A stretch of DNA of 64,000 bases from Nitrobacter sp035546855 (GCA_035546855.1 DASZVY010000063.1:1-64000), one strand, 5' to 3'. Counted from the stretch's first letter, positions 42,187-51,826 are shown. Notes: generated by a model from the letters alone, not told the origin. Program-made: numbers and translations.

Positions 42187-43452
42187 ATGACAGTTCTCAT
42201 CGCGGGCGGCGGCATCGGCGGATTGACGCTGGCGCTCAGCCTGCACCAGATCGGCGTTCCCTGCCGCGTGTTCGAGAGCGTGCCGGCCCTGAGGCCGCTC
42301 GGCGTCGGCATCAACGTGCTGCCGCATGCGGTGCGCGAGCTGATCGAGCTCGGCCTTCTGGACCGGCTCGACGCGGCGGGCGTTCGCACCAGGGAGTTGG
42401 CGTTCTTCTCAAAACACGGCAAACCGATCTGGAGCGAGCCGCGCGGCCTCGAGGCCGGCTACAAATGGCCGCAGTTCTCGATTCATCGCGGCACGCTGCA
42501 GCAGATCTTGCTCGATGCCGCGACGGAGCGGTTGGGCGCCGACAACATCCTGACCAGCCACCATCTCGCAGGCTGGACCGAAGCAGCGGACGGCATCCGC
42601 GCCGACTTCATCGACAAGGCGACCGGACAATCCGCAGGCAGCCACGACGGAAACCTGTTGATCGCCGCTGATGGCATCCATTCCGCGATCCGCGAAAAGC
42701 TTTATCCGCAGGAGGGTCCACCGATCTGGAACGGCCGCATCCTGTGGCGCGGCATCACCACCGCGAACGCGTTCCTCACCGGCCGCACCATGATCATGGC
42801 CGGCCACGAGATCCTGAAATTCGTCTGCTATCCGATTTCGAGGGAACCCGACGCCGACGGAAAATTCCAGATCAACTGGGTGGCCGAGCGTCACATGCCG
42901 CCGACCTATCAGTGGCGTCGCGAGGACTACAACCGCACCGCGCGGCTCGAGGAATTCCTGCCATGGTTCGAAAGCTGGGCGTTCGACTGGCTCGACGTGC
43001 CCGGCCTGATCCGCAACTGCCCGCACGCCTACGAATATCCGCTGGTCGACCGCGATCCGCTCGACCGCTGGACCTTCGGCCGCGTCACGCTGATGGGCGA
43101 CGCGGCGCATCCGATGTATCCGATCGGCTCCAACGGCGCGTCGCAGGCGATCCTCGACGCCCGCGTGCTCACCCGCGAGATTCTGGCGCGCGGCGAAACA
43201 ACCGCCGCGCTCGACGCCTACGAGGCCGAGCGTCGTCCGGCCACCACCGAACTGGTCAAGCTCAACCGCCGCAACGGGCCCGAACAGGTGATGCAACTGG
43301 TCGAGGAACGCGCGCCGGACGGCTTCAACGTCGTCACCGACGTGCTGTCGCGGCAGGAGCTGGAGGACATCGCCGCCAACTACAAACGCGTCGCCGGCTT
43401 CCAGGTCGAGGGCCTCAACGCCAAGCCGCCGATCGTGCCGGTGCGGGCCTAG
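42187..43452 (+). CDS. FAD-dependent aromatic-type monooxygenase
   Basis: 421 aa from the ATG at 42187 with AAGGGG 7 bases upstream; an in-frame ATG at 42157 is possible. Rossmann GGGIGGLTLALSLHQIG at the N-terminus, the LIAADGIHSAIRE (DG) motif at about 155 and the second FAD motif RVTLMGDAAHPMYPIGSNGASQAI at about 300 place it with group A flavin monooxygenases of the salicylate/3-hydroxybenzoate hydroxylase type. The substrate is unknown. Its TAG stop overlaps the stop of the convergent thioesterase gene within a CTAG. Confidence 0.93.
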   Translation: MTVLIAGGGIGGLTLALSLHQIGVPCRVFESVPALRPLGVGINVLPHAVRELIELGLLDRLDAAGVRTRELAFFSKHGKPIWSEPRGLEAGYKWPQFSIHRGTLQQILLDAATERLGADNILTSHHLAGWTEAADGIRADFIDKATGQSAGSHDGNLLIAADGIHSAIREKLYPQEGPPIWNGRILWRGITTANAFLTGRTMIMAGHEILKFVCYPISREPDADGKFQINWVAERHMPPTYQWRREDYNRTARLEEFLPWFESWAFDWLDVPGLIRNCPHAYEYPLVDRDPLDRWTFGRVTLMGDAAHPMYPIGSNGASQAILDARVLTREILARGETTAALDAYEAERRPATTELVKLNRRNGPEQVMQLVEERAPDGFNVVTDVLSRQELEDIAANYKRVAGFQVEGLNAKPPIVPVRA

Positions 43453-43874
43453 GCCGAGCGCACCGCCCGCGCTGTTTCGACTAGTCGCGCACTGGCGGTC
43501 GCGGTTGCCAGAATGGTGTCGTGGGTGTCGAAGAGCTTGCCTTCGACAAAGGCAATCGTCTTGCCGATCTGCACGACACGCGCCTCGCCGATGACCGGCC
43601 CGACCTTCGCGGGCGACAGGAAATTGACGCTCATGCCGATGGTTGCCGTGTAAAGCCGTCCCTGCGTCTTGATGAAGACTGCAGGCCCCATGGTGTCGTC
43701 GAGCATGGCGGTGAGAATGCCGCCCTGAATGAAGCCCGCCGGATTGCAAAACGCGGCCTTGCCGTCGAAGCCGATGCGGATCCAGCCGGCATCGGGATCA
43801 GCATCGAGAATGTGCCAGCCGAGCAGCCGCGAACAGGGCGGCGCGTCGAGTTGGTCAAGGGCGGTTGCGATCAT
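43449..43874 (-). CDS. PaaI-family hotdog thioesterase
   Basis: 141 aa from the ATG at 43874, with AAAGGAA 6 bases upstream. Hotdog motif FCNPAGFIQGGILTAMLDDTMGPA (N--G-IQGG-L-AMLD) and TIGMSVNFLSPAKVG. Acyl-CoA thioesterase of unknown substrate, the third of its type in the window. The gene before it on this strand is mutY, whose end is 23 bp away, so co-transcription with mutY is possible. Confidence 0.88.
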   Translation of the reverse strand: MIATALDQLDAPPCSRLLGWHILDADPDAGWIRIGFDGKAAFCNPAGFIQGGILTAMLDDTMGPAVFIKTQGRLYTATIGMSVNFLSPAKVGPVIGEARVVQIGKTIAFVEGKLFDTHDTILATATASARLVETARAVRSA

Positions 43875-43896
43875 GAGCGGTTCCTTTCGCCCCGTT

Positions 43897-45015
43897 CTAG
43901 GGCACGCCTCCTGCCAGCATGATGTCAGCATGCGCGATCACCTTGCGCATCAGATTGGGCAGGGCTTCGTCGTGCAGCGTGGCGATAGGCACCCAGCGCA
44001 TGCCCTGCGGCGCGCGCGTCCCTGCCGGGACCGTTGCGACGTACACCGTGAGCTCCAGCGGGAAATGCGTGAAGACGTGCATGACCGCGCCGGCCTTGCG
44101 CCGCCAGCGCGACAGACCTTTGAGCAGCGGCGCCTGCGCGCGCGCCGTCGCATCGTCCTGACCGGCCGTCCATTCCGATGTCGGCACTTCCGTCATGCCG
44201 CCGAGCAATCCCTTTTCAGGCCGCGTGCGGACCAGCAACTCGTCATCGCGCGTCACCACGAAGGCCGCGCCGCTGCGTAATACACCGGCTTTCTTCGGCG
44301 CCTTGCGCGGAAACGTCTCCTGATCGCCGCGCAAGCGCGCCGCGCAATCCTCATCGAGCGGACACAGCGCGCAGGCCGGCCTCTTCGGCGTGCAGATGGT
44401 GGCGCCGAGGTCCATCAGTGCCTGCGCGCTATCGCCGGCGCGATCTTCACCGAGCAAGGTCGCCGCGAGGCCCTGAATCCGCAGCTTCGCTTTCGGCAGC
44501 GGCTCCTCCACCGCGAACAGGCGCGACACCACGCGCTCGATATTACCGTCCACCGGCATGGTGCGGCGGTCGAAGGCGATGGCCGCGATCGCCGCAGCCG
44601 TGTACGGCCCGATGCCCGGCAGCGCGCGCAGCCCTTCTTCGGTATCGGGAAACGCGCCGCCATGGTCGCGCAGCACGGCGACCGCGCAGGCGTACAGGTT
44701 GCGCGCACGCGAGTAGTAACCGAGTCCGGCCCACATGCGCAGAACATCGTCGAGCGAGGCGCGCGCCATGGCCTCGACATCGGGCCAGCGCGCCAGGAAT
44801 TTCTCGAAATAGGGCCCGACCGCTTTCACGGTGGTCTGCTGCAGCATGATTTCCGACAGCCATACCCGATAGGGGTCGGCGGCCTCTCCCGGCAGCGCGC
44901 GCCATGGCAGGCGGCGGCGGTGGCGGTCGTACCAGGCGAGCAGGCGCGCGGGCCGGTCCACGGTCCCGCCTTGAACCTTCCGCGTGTTCCGCGTCGCTCG
45001 TGCCAGCTTTGCCAT
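43897..45015 (-). CDS. mutY: A/G-specific adenine glycosylase
   Basis: 372 aa from the ATG at 45015 (MAKLARATRNTRK); the longer frame runs back through a repeat element. LPWRALPGEAADPYRVWLSEIMLQQTTV carries the catalytic Glu; the helix-hairpin-helix LPGIGPYTAAAIAAIAF and catalytic Asp segment PVDGNIERV follow; the Fe-S loop C-x6-C-x2-C-x5-C is CTPKRPACALCPLDEDC. A C-terminal NUDIX-like domain recognises 8-oxoguanine. Excises A mispaired with 8-oxoG. Divergent from dciA across a gap mostly filled by REP copy 2. Confidence 0.96.
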   Translation of the reverse strand: MAKLARATRNTRKVQGGTVDRPARLLAWYDRHRRRLPWRALPGEAADPYRVWLSEIMLQQTTVKAVGPYFEKFLARWPDVEAMARASLDDVLRMWAGLGYYSRARNLYACAVAVLRDHGGAFPDTEEGLRALPGIGPYTAAAIAAIAFDRRTMPVDGNIERVVSRLFAVEEPLPKAKLRIQGLAATLLGEDRAGDSAQALMDLGATICTPKRPACALCPLDEDCAARLRGDQETFPRKAPKKAGVLRSGAAFVVTRDDELLVRTRPEKGLLGGMTEVPTSEWTAGQDDATARAQAPLLKGLSRWRRKAGAVMHVFTHFPLELTVYVATVPAGTRAPQGMRWVPIATLHDEALPNLMRKVIAHADIMLAGGVP

Positions 45016-45020
45016 TTCAC

Positions 45021-45110
45021 CGTCATGCCCGGCCTTGCGCCGGGCATCCACGTCTTTTTTGTGAATTGATCGCAAAGGCGTGTATGGCCGGAATAAACCC
45101 GGCCATGACG
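45021..45110. repeat. REP-like palindrome family 1, copy 2
   Basis: CGTCATGCCCGGCCTTGCGCC... to ...CCGGCCATGACG, about 90 bp, arms as in copy 1 with several changes (GCGTGTATGG replaces GACGTGGATG on the right). It takes up 90 of the 145 bp between the divergent mutY and dciA genes and comes within 5 bp of the mutY start codon, so both promoters must overlap or abut it. Confidence 0.85.
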
Positions 45111-45160
45111 GCGTCCCTTCCATCCCATCCCAAACGACAGCCGGCGTGTTATAAGCACGA

Positions 45161-45640
45161 ATGTCCAAGCCCCGCCCTCTCCCGGCAAAGCCGCTCTCCA
45201 CCCTGCTCGGCGACGTCTTCAAGGACGCCTATGCGCGGCAGGGATTTGCCGCGCGCGAACTGGTGACGCGCTGGACCGAGATCGCCGGCGCCGACATCGC
45301 CGCCTACGCGGAGCCGCTGAAAATCCAGTGGCCGCGTCCGGTCGAAGGGCAACCGCCGGAACCGGCGACGCTGGTGCTGCGGGTGGACGGTCCCGTCGCG
45401 CTCGAGATCCAGCACGCATCCGACGTCATCATCGCGCGGGTCAACCGCTTCTTCGGCTGGAGTGCGGTCGGCCGGCTCGCGATCCGTCAGGCGCCCTTGT
45501 CGCGCAAGGCGGCGCGGCCACGACCCGATCCGCCTTCCGCCGCCAGGGTGGCCGACATCGCGAGCACCCTGTCTTCGATCGAGGACGACGGGTTGCGGGC
45601 GGCGCTGGCGCGGCTCGGCGCTGCCATCAAGCGAAATTGA
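45161..45640 (+). CDS. dciA: DciA-like DUF721 protein (helicase-loading factor)
   Basis: 159 aa. The DUF721 core is at residues 10-105: STLLGDVFKDAYARQGFAARELVTRWTEIAGADIAAYAEPLKIQWP and TLVLRVDGPVALEIQHASDVIIARVNRFFGW. Family members (DciA) interact with replicative helicase DnaB and replace DnaC/DnaI in most bacteria. The C-terminal half (from PLSRKAARPRP) is a variable linker. A TTATAA about 13 bases upstream is a possible -10. The DsbA gene follows at 114 bp. Confidence 0.88.
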   Translation: MSKPRPLPAKPLSTLLGDVFKDAYARQGFAARELVTRWTEIAGADIAAYAEPLKIQWPRPVEGQPPEPATLVLRVDGPVALEIQHASDVIIARVNRFFGWSAVGRLAIRQAPLSRKAARPRPDPPSAARVADIASTLSSIEDDGLRAALARLGAAIKRN

Positions 45641-45754
45641 GCCTTTCCGACGGAGCCGCTGCCGCGGCCCGCCATTGCCACAATTGTCGTTTCAAGCTAG
45701 CGACAGTCACCTTTTCGTTGATAGGCGCGCAGGCGCCGTTTTGGGAGCAGACCT

Positions 45755-46426
45755 TTGACCATCACGCGCCGCACCTTTAACGCCGCCCTCACCTTGACCG
45801 GACTCGCTGCCGCCGCCGGCCTCTCGCCGTGGCGCCTGATCGGCGGTGCCTACGCGCAGAGCACGCAAAGCGCCACCGCCGCCGACGTCGCCAAGCCGGT
45901 CTCGCTGCCCGACATGGCGCTCGGCCCCAAGGATGCCAAGGTCACCATTACCGAATATGCCTCGATGACCTGTCCGCACTGCGCGCGGTTCAATCTCGAG
46001 GTGTTTCCGAAGATCAAGGCCGCCTATATCGACACCGACAAGATCCGCTACGTGTTCCGCGAATTCCCGCTCGACATCAAGGCGGCCGCGGGCTCGATGC
46101 TCGCCCGCTGCATCGCCAAGGATGACGCGGGAAAATACTTCGCCGTGATCGACATGCTGTTCAGGCAGCAGGAAGAATGGGCCGGACCGAAGACCACCGA
46201 AACGCTGAAGCTGATCGGCAAGCAGGCCGGGCTGAGCGGGGAGCAGGTCGAAGCCTGTCTCAAGGACCAGAAGCTGCTCGACAAGATCGCCGCCGACCAG
46301 AAATACGCCAACGAGATTTTGAAGGTGAACTCGACGCCGACCTTCTTCATCAACGGCGAGAAGATCGCGGGCGAAACCTCGTTCGAGGAATTCCAGAAAA
46401 AGATCGATCCGCTGCTGAAGAGCTGA
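45755..46426 (+). CDS. DsbA-family thiol:disulfide oxidoreductase with Tat-like leader
   Basis: 223 aa from a TTG at 45755, chosen because GGGAG lies 8 bases upstream and the N-terminus then carries a twin-Arg-type signal (TRRTFNAALTLTGLAAAAG). Thioredoxin fold with CPHC at 73-76 (EYASMTCPHCARFN) and the cis-Pro loop NSTPTFFINGE. Periplasmic oxidoreductase of the DsbA / BdbD type; it may form or isomerise disulfides. No DsbB is nearby. Confidence 0.92.
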   Translation: MTITRRTFNAALTLTGLAAAAGLSPWRLIGGAYAQSTQSATAADVAKPVSLPDMALGPKDAKVTITEYASMTCPHCARFNLEVFPKIKAAYIDTDKIRYVFREFPLDIKAAAGSMLARCIAKDDAGKYFAVIDMLFRQQEEWAGPKTTETLKLIGKQAGLSGEQVEACLKDQKLLDKIAADQKYANEILKVNSTPTFFINGEKIAGETSFEEFQKKIDPLLKS

Positions 46427-46669
46427 TTCGGCGCGGCCCCCGGGTTCCCCCTCAACATCCGGAAAAGCCTCTGGAAAAACCCGGGCGGCGGTTGCCCTCG
46501 CGGCCTCGCCTCGCCATTGTCCGCACCATGCGAAGCGCAGCCTGCGAGTCGCTGTCCAACGGGCCACGTGTCCTATGGTATTGTCCGGCCACGGAGATTC
46601 GCGGTTTGACCGCCGCAGCCTGATGCCAACAGCCTGGCCGGTCGATCCGGCCAACCGAGCAGAGCGTCC

Positions 46670-49600
46670 ATGAAACTCACGCGTCTTCGTCTTCACGGCT
46701 TCAAGTCGTTCGTTGAACCCACCGACTTCATGATCGAGCCCGGTCTGACCGGCGTGGTCGGCCCGAACGGCTGTGGCAAGTCCAATCTGGTGGAAGCGCT
46801 GCGCTGGGCCATGGGCGAAACCTCCCACAAGTCGCTGCGCGCGGCCGACATGGACGCGGTGATCTTCGCCGGCTCCGGCAATCGCCCGGCCCGCAACCAC
46901 GCCGAAGTGGTGATGACGATCGACAATTCCGACCGCTCCGCGCCCGCGGCGTTGAACGACACCGAATGGCTGGAGATTTCGCGCCGCATCGAGCGCGAGG
47001 CCGGATCGGTCTATCGCATCAACGGCAAGGACGTGCGCGCGCGCGACGTGCAGATCCTGTTTGCCGACGCCGCCACCGGCGCGCGCTCGCCGGCGCTGGT
47101 TCACCAGGGCAAGATCGGCGAGATCATTCAGGCCAAGCCCGAACAGCGCCGCCGCGTGCTGGAAGACGCCGCCGGCGTCGCCGGCCTGCACGCGCGCCGC
47201 CACGAAGCCGAGCTCCGCCTCAAGGCCGCCGAGACCAACCTCACCCGCGTCGAGGACGTGATCGGCCAGCTCGCCGGCCAGATGGAAGGCCTGAAGAAGC
47301 AGGCGCGGCAGGCCATTCGCTACCGGGAAGTCGCCGCGAAAGTGCGTAAGGCCGAGGCGACGCTGTTTCACCTGCGCTGGCTGCAGGCGCACGAGGATGT
47401 CGCCGAGGCAGGCAAAATCCATGACCTCACCGTCCGCGAGCTCGCGGAGCGCACCCGCGAGCAGGCCGAGGCCGCGCGCATCCAGGCCGAGCGCGCCGCC
47501 GAACTGCCGGCGCTGCGCGACGCCGAAGCCCGCGCCGCCGCCGGACTGCAGCGGCTCAACAACGCGCGCGAAATGCTCGACCGCGAGGAGGAGCGCGCCA
47601 GGGAGCGTGCCGCCGAACTCGATCGCCGGCTGACGCAGTTTACGTCGGATGTGGAGCGCGAGCAGCGGCAGACCGTCGATGCCGACGCGGCGCTGCAGCG
47701 GCTCGAGGCCGAAGATGCCGAACTGAAGGAAGAGATCAGGCTGCGCGTCGAGCAGCGCAACGGCGTCGACGAGCGCGTGACGCAGGCGGAAGCCACCCTC
47801 GGCGCAGCCGAAGCCACCTTTGCCGAGTTGACCAAGGTGCTGGCCGACCTGACCGCCAAGCGCAATCAGCTCGAGGCCAACGTCCGCACCCATCGCGACC
47901 GGCTCGCCCGCATCGATCAGGAGATCGCGGGCGTCCAGCGCGAAACCGATGCGCTGACCCAGCAGACCAGCGGTTTTGGCGATCTCGATGCGCTGACCGC
48001 GGCGATCGAAAGCGCGCAGCAGGCGCTGGCGCAATCGGAAGCCACGACTCGCGAGCGCGAGGCGGATCATGCCACCGCCCGCAGTCAGCTCGACACGGCG
48101 CGCGCCGCCGTCGATGCGGCGCGCGGCCCGTTGCAGGAAGCCGACAAGCGCGCCCAGCGGCTCGAGACCGAGGCCAAGACCATCGCCAAGATTCTCAACG
48201 GCGAAACCAAGAACCTGTGGCCGCCGATCATCGACGGCATCACCGTCACCAAGGGGTATGAAAAGGCCATCGGCGCCGTGCTCGGCGACGACCTCGATGC
48301 GCCGGTCGATCCCTCGGCGCCGATGCGCTGGACCGGCGCCGACGTGACCGCCGACGATCCGGCGCTGCCCGAAGGCGTCGAATCCCTCGCCGCGCATGTG
48401 CAGGCGCCTGCCGAACTGGCGCGGCGTCTGGCCCAGATCGGCGTCGTCAGCAGGGAGCGCGGCGCGGAACTCGTCGGACAGCTCAGGACCGGCCAGCGGC
48501 TGGTGTCGCTCGAAGGCGATGTGTGGCGCTGGGACGGCTTCGTCACCGCGGCCCACGCGCCGACCGGCGCGGCGCGCCGCCTCGCCGAGCGCGCTCGCCT
48601 GGCCGACATCGAAAGCGAGCTCGAACGCGCCAAGGCCGAAGTCGTCGAGCGACGGCAGGCGCTGGATGCCGCGCAGCAAACGGTGGCCGCGGCCGATCAG
48701 GCGGTGAAGATCGCGGCGTCGGCTGAAAGCGAGGCGCGCAACGCCTGGCGCGCGGCGCAGCGCGAGGTCGACGCCGCGCGCGAGCGCCATGCGAGCGCCG
48801 AGCGCGAGATCAACCGCCACGCGGCGCGCCGCTCGGCGCTCGCCGAAGCGCAGAGTCGTCTCGGCAACGACCGGCTTGAGGCCGCCGCCGCGCATGACGC
48901 CGCGACCGCGGCGCTCGGCGAATTGCCGCCGAGCCTCGAGACCGAAACCAGGCTTGGCGAGGTACGGACCGAGATTGAGGGACACCGCCGGCTCGCCGCG
49001 CAGGTGCGCGCCGAGGCCCAGGCCTTGGCCCGCGAGGCTGAACTCGCCGACCGCCGCGTCCAGGCCATCGTCGCCGAACGCAACGAATGGCAGACCCGCA
49101 AGCAGAGCGCGGCGTCGCAGATCGCGACCATCGAAGCGCGCGTGACCGAGGTGAAGGCCGAACGCGCCGAGCTCGAAAACGCGCCGGCGCTGTTTGCCGA
49201 AAAGCGCAGCGCCGTCATCAGCGAGATCGAGCACGCCGAGAACGACCGCCGCGAGGCCGCCGACGCGCTGGCCGCCGCTGAAACCGCGATGGCGGAAACC
49301 GACCGCCTCGCCAAAGCCTCGCTCGAGGCGCTGTCCAATGCCCGCGAAGCCACCGCCCGCGCCGAGGAGCGCATGGACGGCAGCAAGCGCCGGCTCGAGG
49401 ACATCGCGCGCGAAATTCATGACATTCTTGAAGTCGAGCCGGATGCCGTCGCCTCATTGGCGGAAATCCAGGAGGGCGTCGAGCTGCCGCCGCTGGCGGA
49501 GATCGAGGCCGACCTCGACAAGCTGCGGCGCGACCGCGAGCGGCTCGGCGCCGTCAACCTGCGCGCCGAGGAAGAGCTGCGCGACGTCGAAGGCCAGCAC

Positions 49601-50176
49601 ACCTCGCTTGCCACCGAGCGCGACGATCTGGTCGAAGCCATCAAGAAGCTCCGCACCGGCATCCAGAGCCTCAACCGCGAGGCGCGCGAGCGCCTGCTGA
49701 CCTCGTTCGAGACGGTCAACACCCACTTCAAGCGGCTGTTCACCGAATTGTTCGGCGGCGGCGAAGCGGCGCTGCATCTGATCGAAAGCGACGACCCGCT
49801 GGAAGCCGGCCTCGAGATCATCGCCAAGCCGCCGGGCAAGAAGCCACAGTCGCTGTCGCTGCTCTCGGGCGGCGAGCAGGCGCTGACGGCGCTGGCGCTG
49901 ATCTTCGCGGTGTTCTTGACCAACCCGTCGCCGATCTGCGTGCTGGACGAAGTCGACGCGCCGCTCGACGACCACAACGTCGAACGCTTCTGCAACCTCT
50001 TGCACGAGATGACCGGTTCGACCGAGACGCGCTTCATCATCATCACGCACAACCCGATCACCATGGCGCGGATGAACCGGCTGTTCGGCGTCACCATGGC
50101 CGAGCGCGGCGTCTCGCAACTGGTCTCGGTCGACCTTGAGAACGCGGTGAAGATCCTCGACCAGAACGTGGCGTGA
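46670..50176 (+). CDS. smc: Chromosome segregation ATPase SMC
   Basis: 1168 aa, normal SMC length. Walker A GPNGCGKS at 31-38; long heptad-rich coiled coil to about 510; hinge of about 150 residues (from ILNGETKNLWPPIIDGI to about 655); returning coiled coil; C-terminal ABC signature LSLLSGGEQALTALALIFAV, Walker B CVLDEVDAPLDDHN and the D-loop/His switch ITHNPITMARM. Condensin-like loop extrusion organises the chromosome with ScpA/ScpB, not present here. A very long antisense frame opposite it is not a gene. Confidence 0.98.
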   Translation: MKLTRLRLHGFKSFVEPTDFMIEPGLTGVVGPNGCGKSNLVEALRWAMGETSHKSLRAADMDAVIFAGSGNRPARNHAEVVMTIDNSDRSAPAALNDTEWLEISRRIEREAGSVYRINGKDVRARDVQILFADAATGARSPALVHQGKIGEIIQAKPEQRRRVLEDAAGVAGLHARRHEAELRLKAAETNLTRVEDVIGQLAGQMEGLKKQARQAIRYREVAAKVRKAEATLFHLRWLQAHEDVAEAGKIHDLTVRELAERTREQAEAARIQAERAAELPALRDAEARAAAGLQRLNNAREMLDREEERARERAAELDRRLTQFTSDVEREQRQTVDADAALQRLEAEDAELKEEIRLRVEQRNGVDERVTQAEATLGAAEATFAELTKVLADLTAKRNQLEANVRTHRDRLARIDQEIAGVQRETDALTQQTSGFGDLDALTAAIESAQQALAQSEATTREREADHATARSQLDTARAAVDAARGPLQEADKRAQRLETEAKTIAKILNGETKNLWPPIIDGITVTKGYEKAIGAVLGDDLDAPVDPSAPMRWTGADVTADDPALPEGVESLAAHVQAPAELARRLAQIGVVSRERGAELVGQLRTGQRLVSLEGDVWRWDGFVTAAHAPTGAARRLAERARLADIESELERAKAEVVERRQALDAAQQTVAAADQAVKIAASAESEARNAWRAAQREVDAARERHASAEREINRHAARRSALAEAQSRLGNDRLEAAAAHDAATAALGELPPSLETETRLGEVRTEIEGHRRLAAQVRAEAQALAREAELADRRVQAIVAERNEWQTRKQSAASQIATIEARVTEVKAERAELENAPALFAEKRSAVISEIEHAENDRREAADALAAAETAMAETDRLAKASLEALSNAREATARAEERMDGSKRRLEDIAREIHDILEVEPDAVASLAEIQEGVELPPLAEIEADLDKLRRDRERLGAVNLRAEEELRDVEGQHTSLATERDDLVEAIKKLRTGIQSLNREARERLLTSFETVNTHFKRLFTELFGGGEAALHLIESDDPLEAGLEIIAKPPGKKPQSLSLLSGGEQALTALALIFAVFLTNPSPICVLDEVDAPLDDHNVERFCNLLHEMTGSTETRFIIITHNPITMARMNRLFGVTMAERGVSQLVSVDLENAVKILDQNVA

Positions 50177-50230
50177 TTGCTTCATTCCACTTTCAAAGAA
50201 GATCGTCCCGGGCATTCAATCCAAACAGTT

Positions 50231-50328
50231 CGTCATGGCCGGGCTTGTCCCGGCCATCCACGTCTTGACTCGTTGCGATCGCCCTTAAAAGGAAGACGTG
50301 GATGCCCGGACCAAGTCCGGGCATGACG
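50231..50328. repeat. REP-like palindrome family 1, copy 3
   Basis: The best-preserved copy: CGTCATGGCCGGGCTTGTCC, CGGCCATCCACGTCTT, loop, AAGACGTGGATGCCCGG, then ACCAAGTCCGGGCATGACG. It lies in the gap between smc and the Rsm22-like gene. Confidence 0.9.
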
Positions 50329-50374
50329 GTTTTTGTGTTGCAGATTTCATGCTGCAAATGGCATCCATCCCGAG

Positions 50375-51367
50375 ATGATCCCGCCTTCGCTCCCCCCCGC
50401 CCTTCGCGCCGCGCTCGACCGAAAGGCGCAAGGCCTTTCCCGCAGCGACGCGGCCGCGCGGGCGACGGCGATCTCGCAGGCCTATCGCGGCGGCGGCAAT
50501 TCCGGGGCGATCCGGGACGCGAGCGATGCCCTCGCCTATGCGCTGGTGCGGATGCCCGCGACCTATGCCGCCATCATTGCGAGCCTCAATGCGCTTTGTG
50601 CCGCGCAGCCCGCCTTCGCGCCGGCCACGCTGCTCGACATCGGCGCCGGGCCGGGAACGGCGACATGGGCCGCGGCCGAGGCATTTCCCTCGCTCGCGCA
50701 ATTTTCGGCGATCGACGGCAACCCGGCGCTGCGCGCGCTGGCGCGCGACCTCGTGCAGGGCGATGCGCGTCTTTCGGACGTTCGCTACACCCTGAACGAT
50801 GCGACGGCCGGGCTGCACGACGCCCCGGCGAGCGATCTCGTTGTCGCCAGCTATGTGATCGGCGAACTCGATGCGAACCGGCGGGCCGCGCTGACGGAGC
50901 AGATGTGGGCGCAGACCCGCGACACGCTGCTGGTCGTCGAGCCCGGCACCCCCGACGGATCCGCGCGGATCATCGCGCTGCGCAAAAGGCTCATCGCGCG
51001 GGGCGCGCATGTCCTCGCGCCCTGCCCGCACGACGGCACGTGCCCGCTCACCTTGCCCGACTGGTGCCATTTCGTACAGCGGCTGCCGCGGCTGCGCGCG
51101 CATAAGCGCCTCAAGGGCGCGGAACTCCCTTACGAGGACGAGAAGTTCAGCTATGTCGCGCTCTCGCGTTCGCCGGCGCGGCGGCATCCCGCGCGCGTGC
51201 TGGCGCAGCCGCTCATCACCAAGGTCGCGGTGACGGCGAAACTCTGCACGCCGCAAGGCCTCACGCTCGCCACCATTCCGCGCCGCGACAAGACCGCCTT
51301 TGTGCGCGCCCGGAAACTCGACTGGGGCGACGCCGTTATCGACTCCCGCGGGCCTCAGGCGGAATAA
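50375..51367 (+). CDS. Rsm22-family methyltransferase-like protein
   Basis: 330 aa from the ATG at 50375 (MIPPSLPPALRAALDRKA). The SAM motif is TLLDIGAGPGTATWAA at about 90; ASYVIGEL fits the Rsm22 'SYVL-EL' motif; HVLAPCPHDGTCPL supplies clustered Cys/His typical of Rsm22 (iron-sulfur or zinc in the mitochondrial homologue). Rsm22 is linked to the small ribosomal subunit (mitoribosome assembly in eukaryotes); the bacterial activity is unproven. The longer frame starts inside the region just after REP copy 3. Confidence 0.85.
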   Translation: MIPPSLPPALRAALDRKAQGLSRSDAAARATAISQAYRGGGNSGAIRDASDALAYALVRMPATYAAIIASLNALCAAQPAFAPATLLDIGAGPGTATWAAAEAFPSLAQFSAIDGNPALRALARDLVQGDARLSDVRYTLNDATAGLHDAPASDLVVASYVIGELDANRRAALTEQMWAQTRDTLLVVEPGTPDGSARIIALRKRLIARGAHVLAPCPHDGTCPLTLPDWCHFVQRLPRLRAHKRLKGAELPYEDEKFSYVALSRSPARRHPARVLAQPLITKVAVTAKLCTPQGLTLATIPRRDKTAFVRARKLDWGDAVIDSRGPQAE

Positions 51368-51436
51368 TTCCGCCAGTCCGACGTTTATCGGACAGACGCA
51401 TCCGCGTCCCATGCAGAACCCGGGAGTTGAGTCATC

Positions 51437-51826
51437 ATGTCCAAAACGTCCAAGACATTCGCCGCCACCGCGGCCCTGATCGCGATTCTCGTTTCATCGG
51501 CGGCCTCGGCTGCGATACTGAAGACCGCCGAGACGCCCAAGGGCAAGACCTTCGTCGACGCCAAAGGCATGACGCTCTACACCTTCGACAAGGACTCAGG
51601 CGGCAAGTCGGCCTGCAATGGCCCCTGCGCGCAGAACTGGCCGCCGCTGATGGCCGCCGCCGACGCCAAGCCGGCGGACGGCTTCACCATCGTCGCCCGC
51701 GACGACGGCAGCAGGATGTGGGCCTACAAGGGCAAGCCACTCTATACGTTCAAGAAAGACACCAAGCCCGGCGACGCCAACGGCGACGGTCTCCTCAACG
51801 GCGCATGGCATCTCGCCACGCCGTAA
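51437..51826 (+). CDS. Small secreted protein of the COG4315 / lipoprotein-15 repeat type
   Basis: 129 aa. Signal peptide (KTFAATAALIAILVSSAASAA) then two copies of the secreted repeat: GMTLYTFDKDSGGKSACNGPCAQNWPPL and MWAYKGKPLYTFKKDTKPGDANGDGL. The W-Y-G-PLYTF signature defines the group, whose function is unknown; the two cysteines probably form a disulfide. Abundant small periplasmic proteins of this group occur across proteobacteria and actinobacteria. Confidence 0.9.
   Translation: MSKTSKTFAATAALIAILVSSAASAAILKTAETPKGKTFVDAKGMTLYTFDKDSGGKSACNGPCAQNWPPLMAAADAKPADGFTIVARDDGSRMWAYKGKPLYTFKKDTKPGDANGDGLLNGAWHLATP

Noticed and set aside
45707..49420. 1237-codon open frame on the minus strand opposite smc
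   Set aside because: It is the mirror of the smc coiled-coil codon pattern in very GC-rich DNA; its translation is repetitive Gly/Arg/Leu with no domain, and smc on the other strand is certain.
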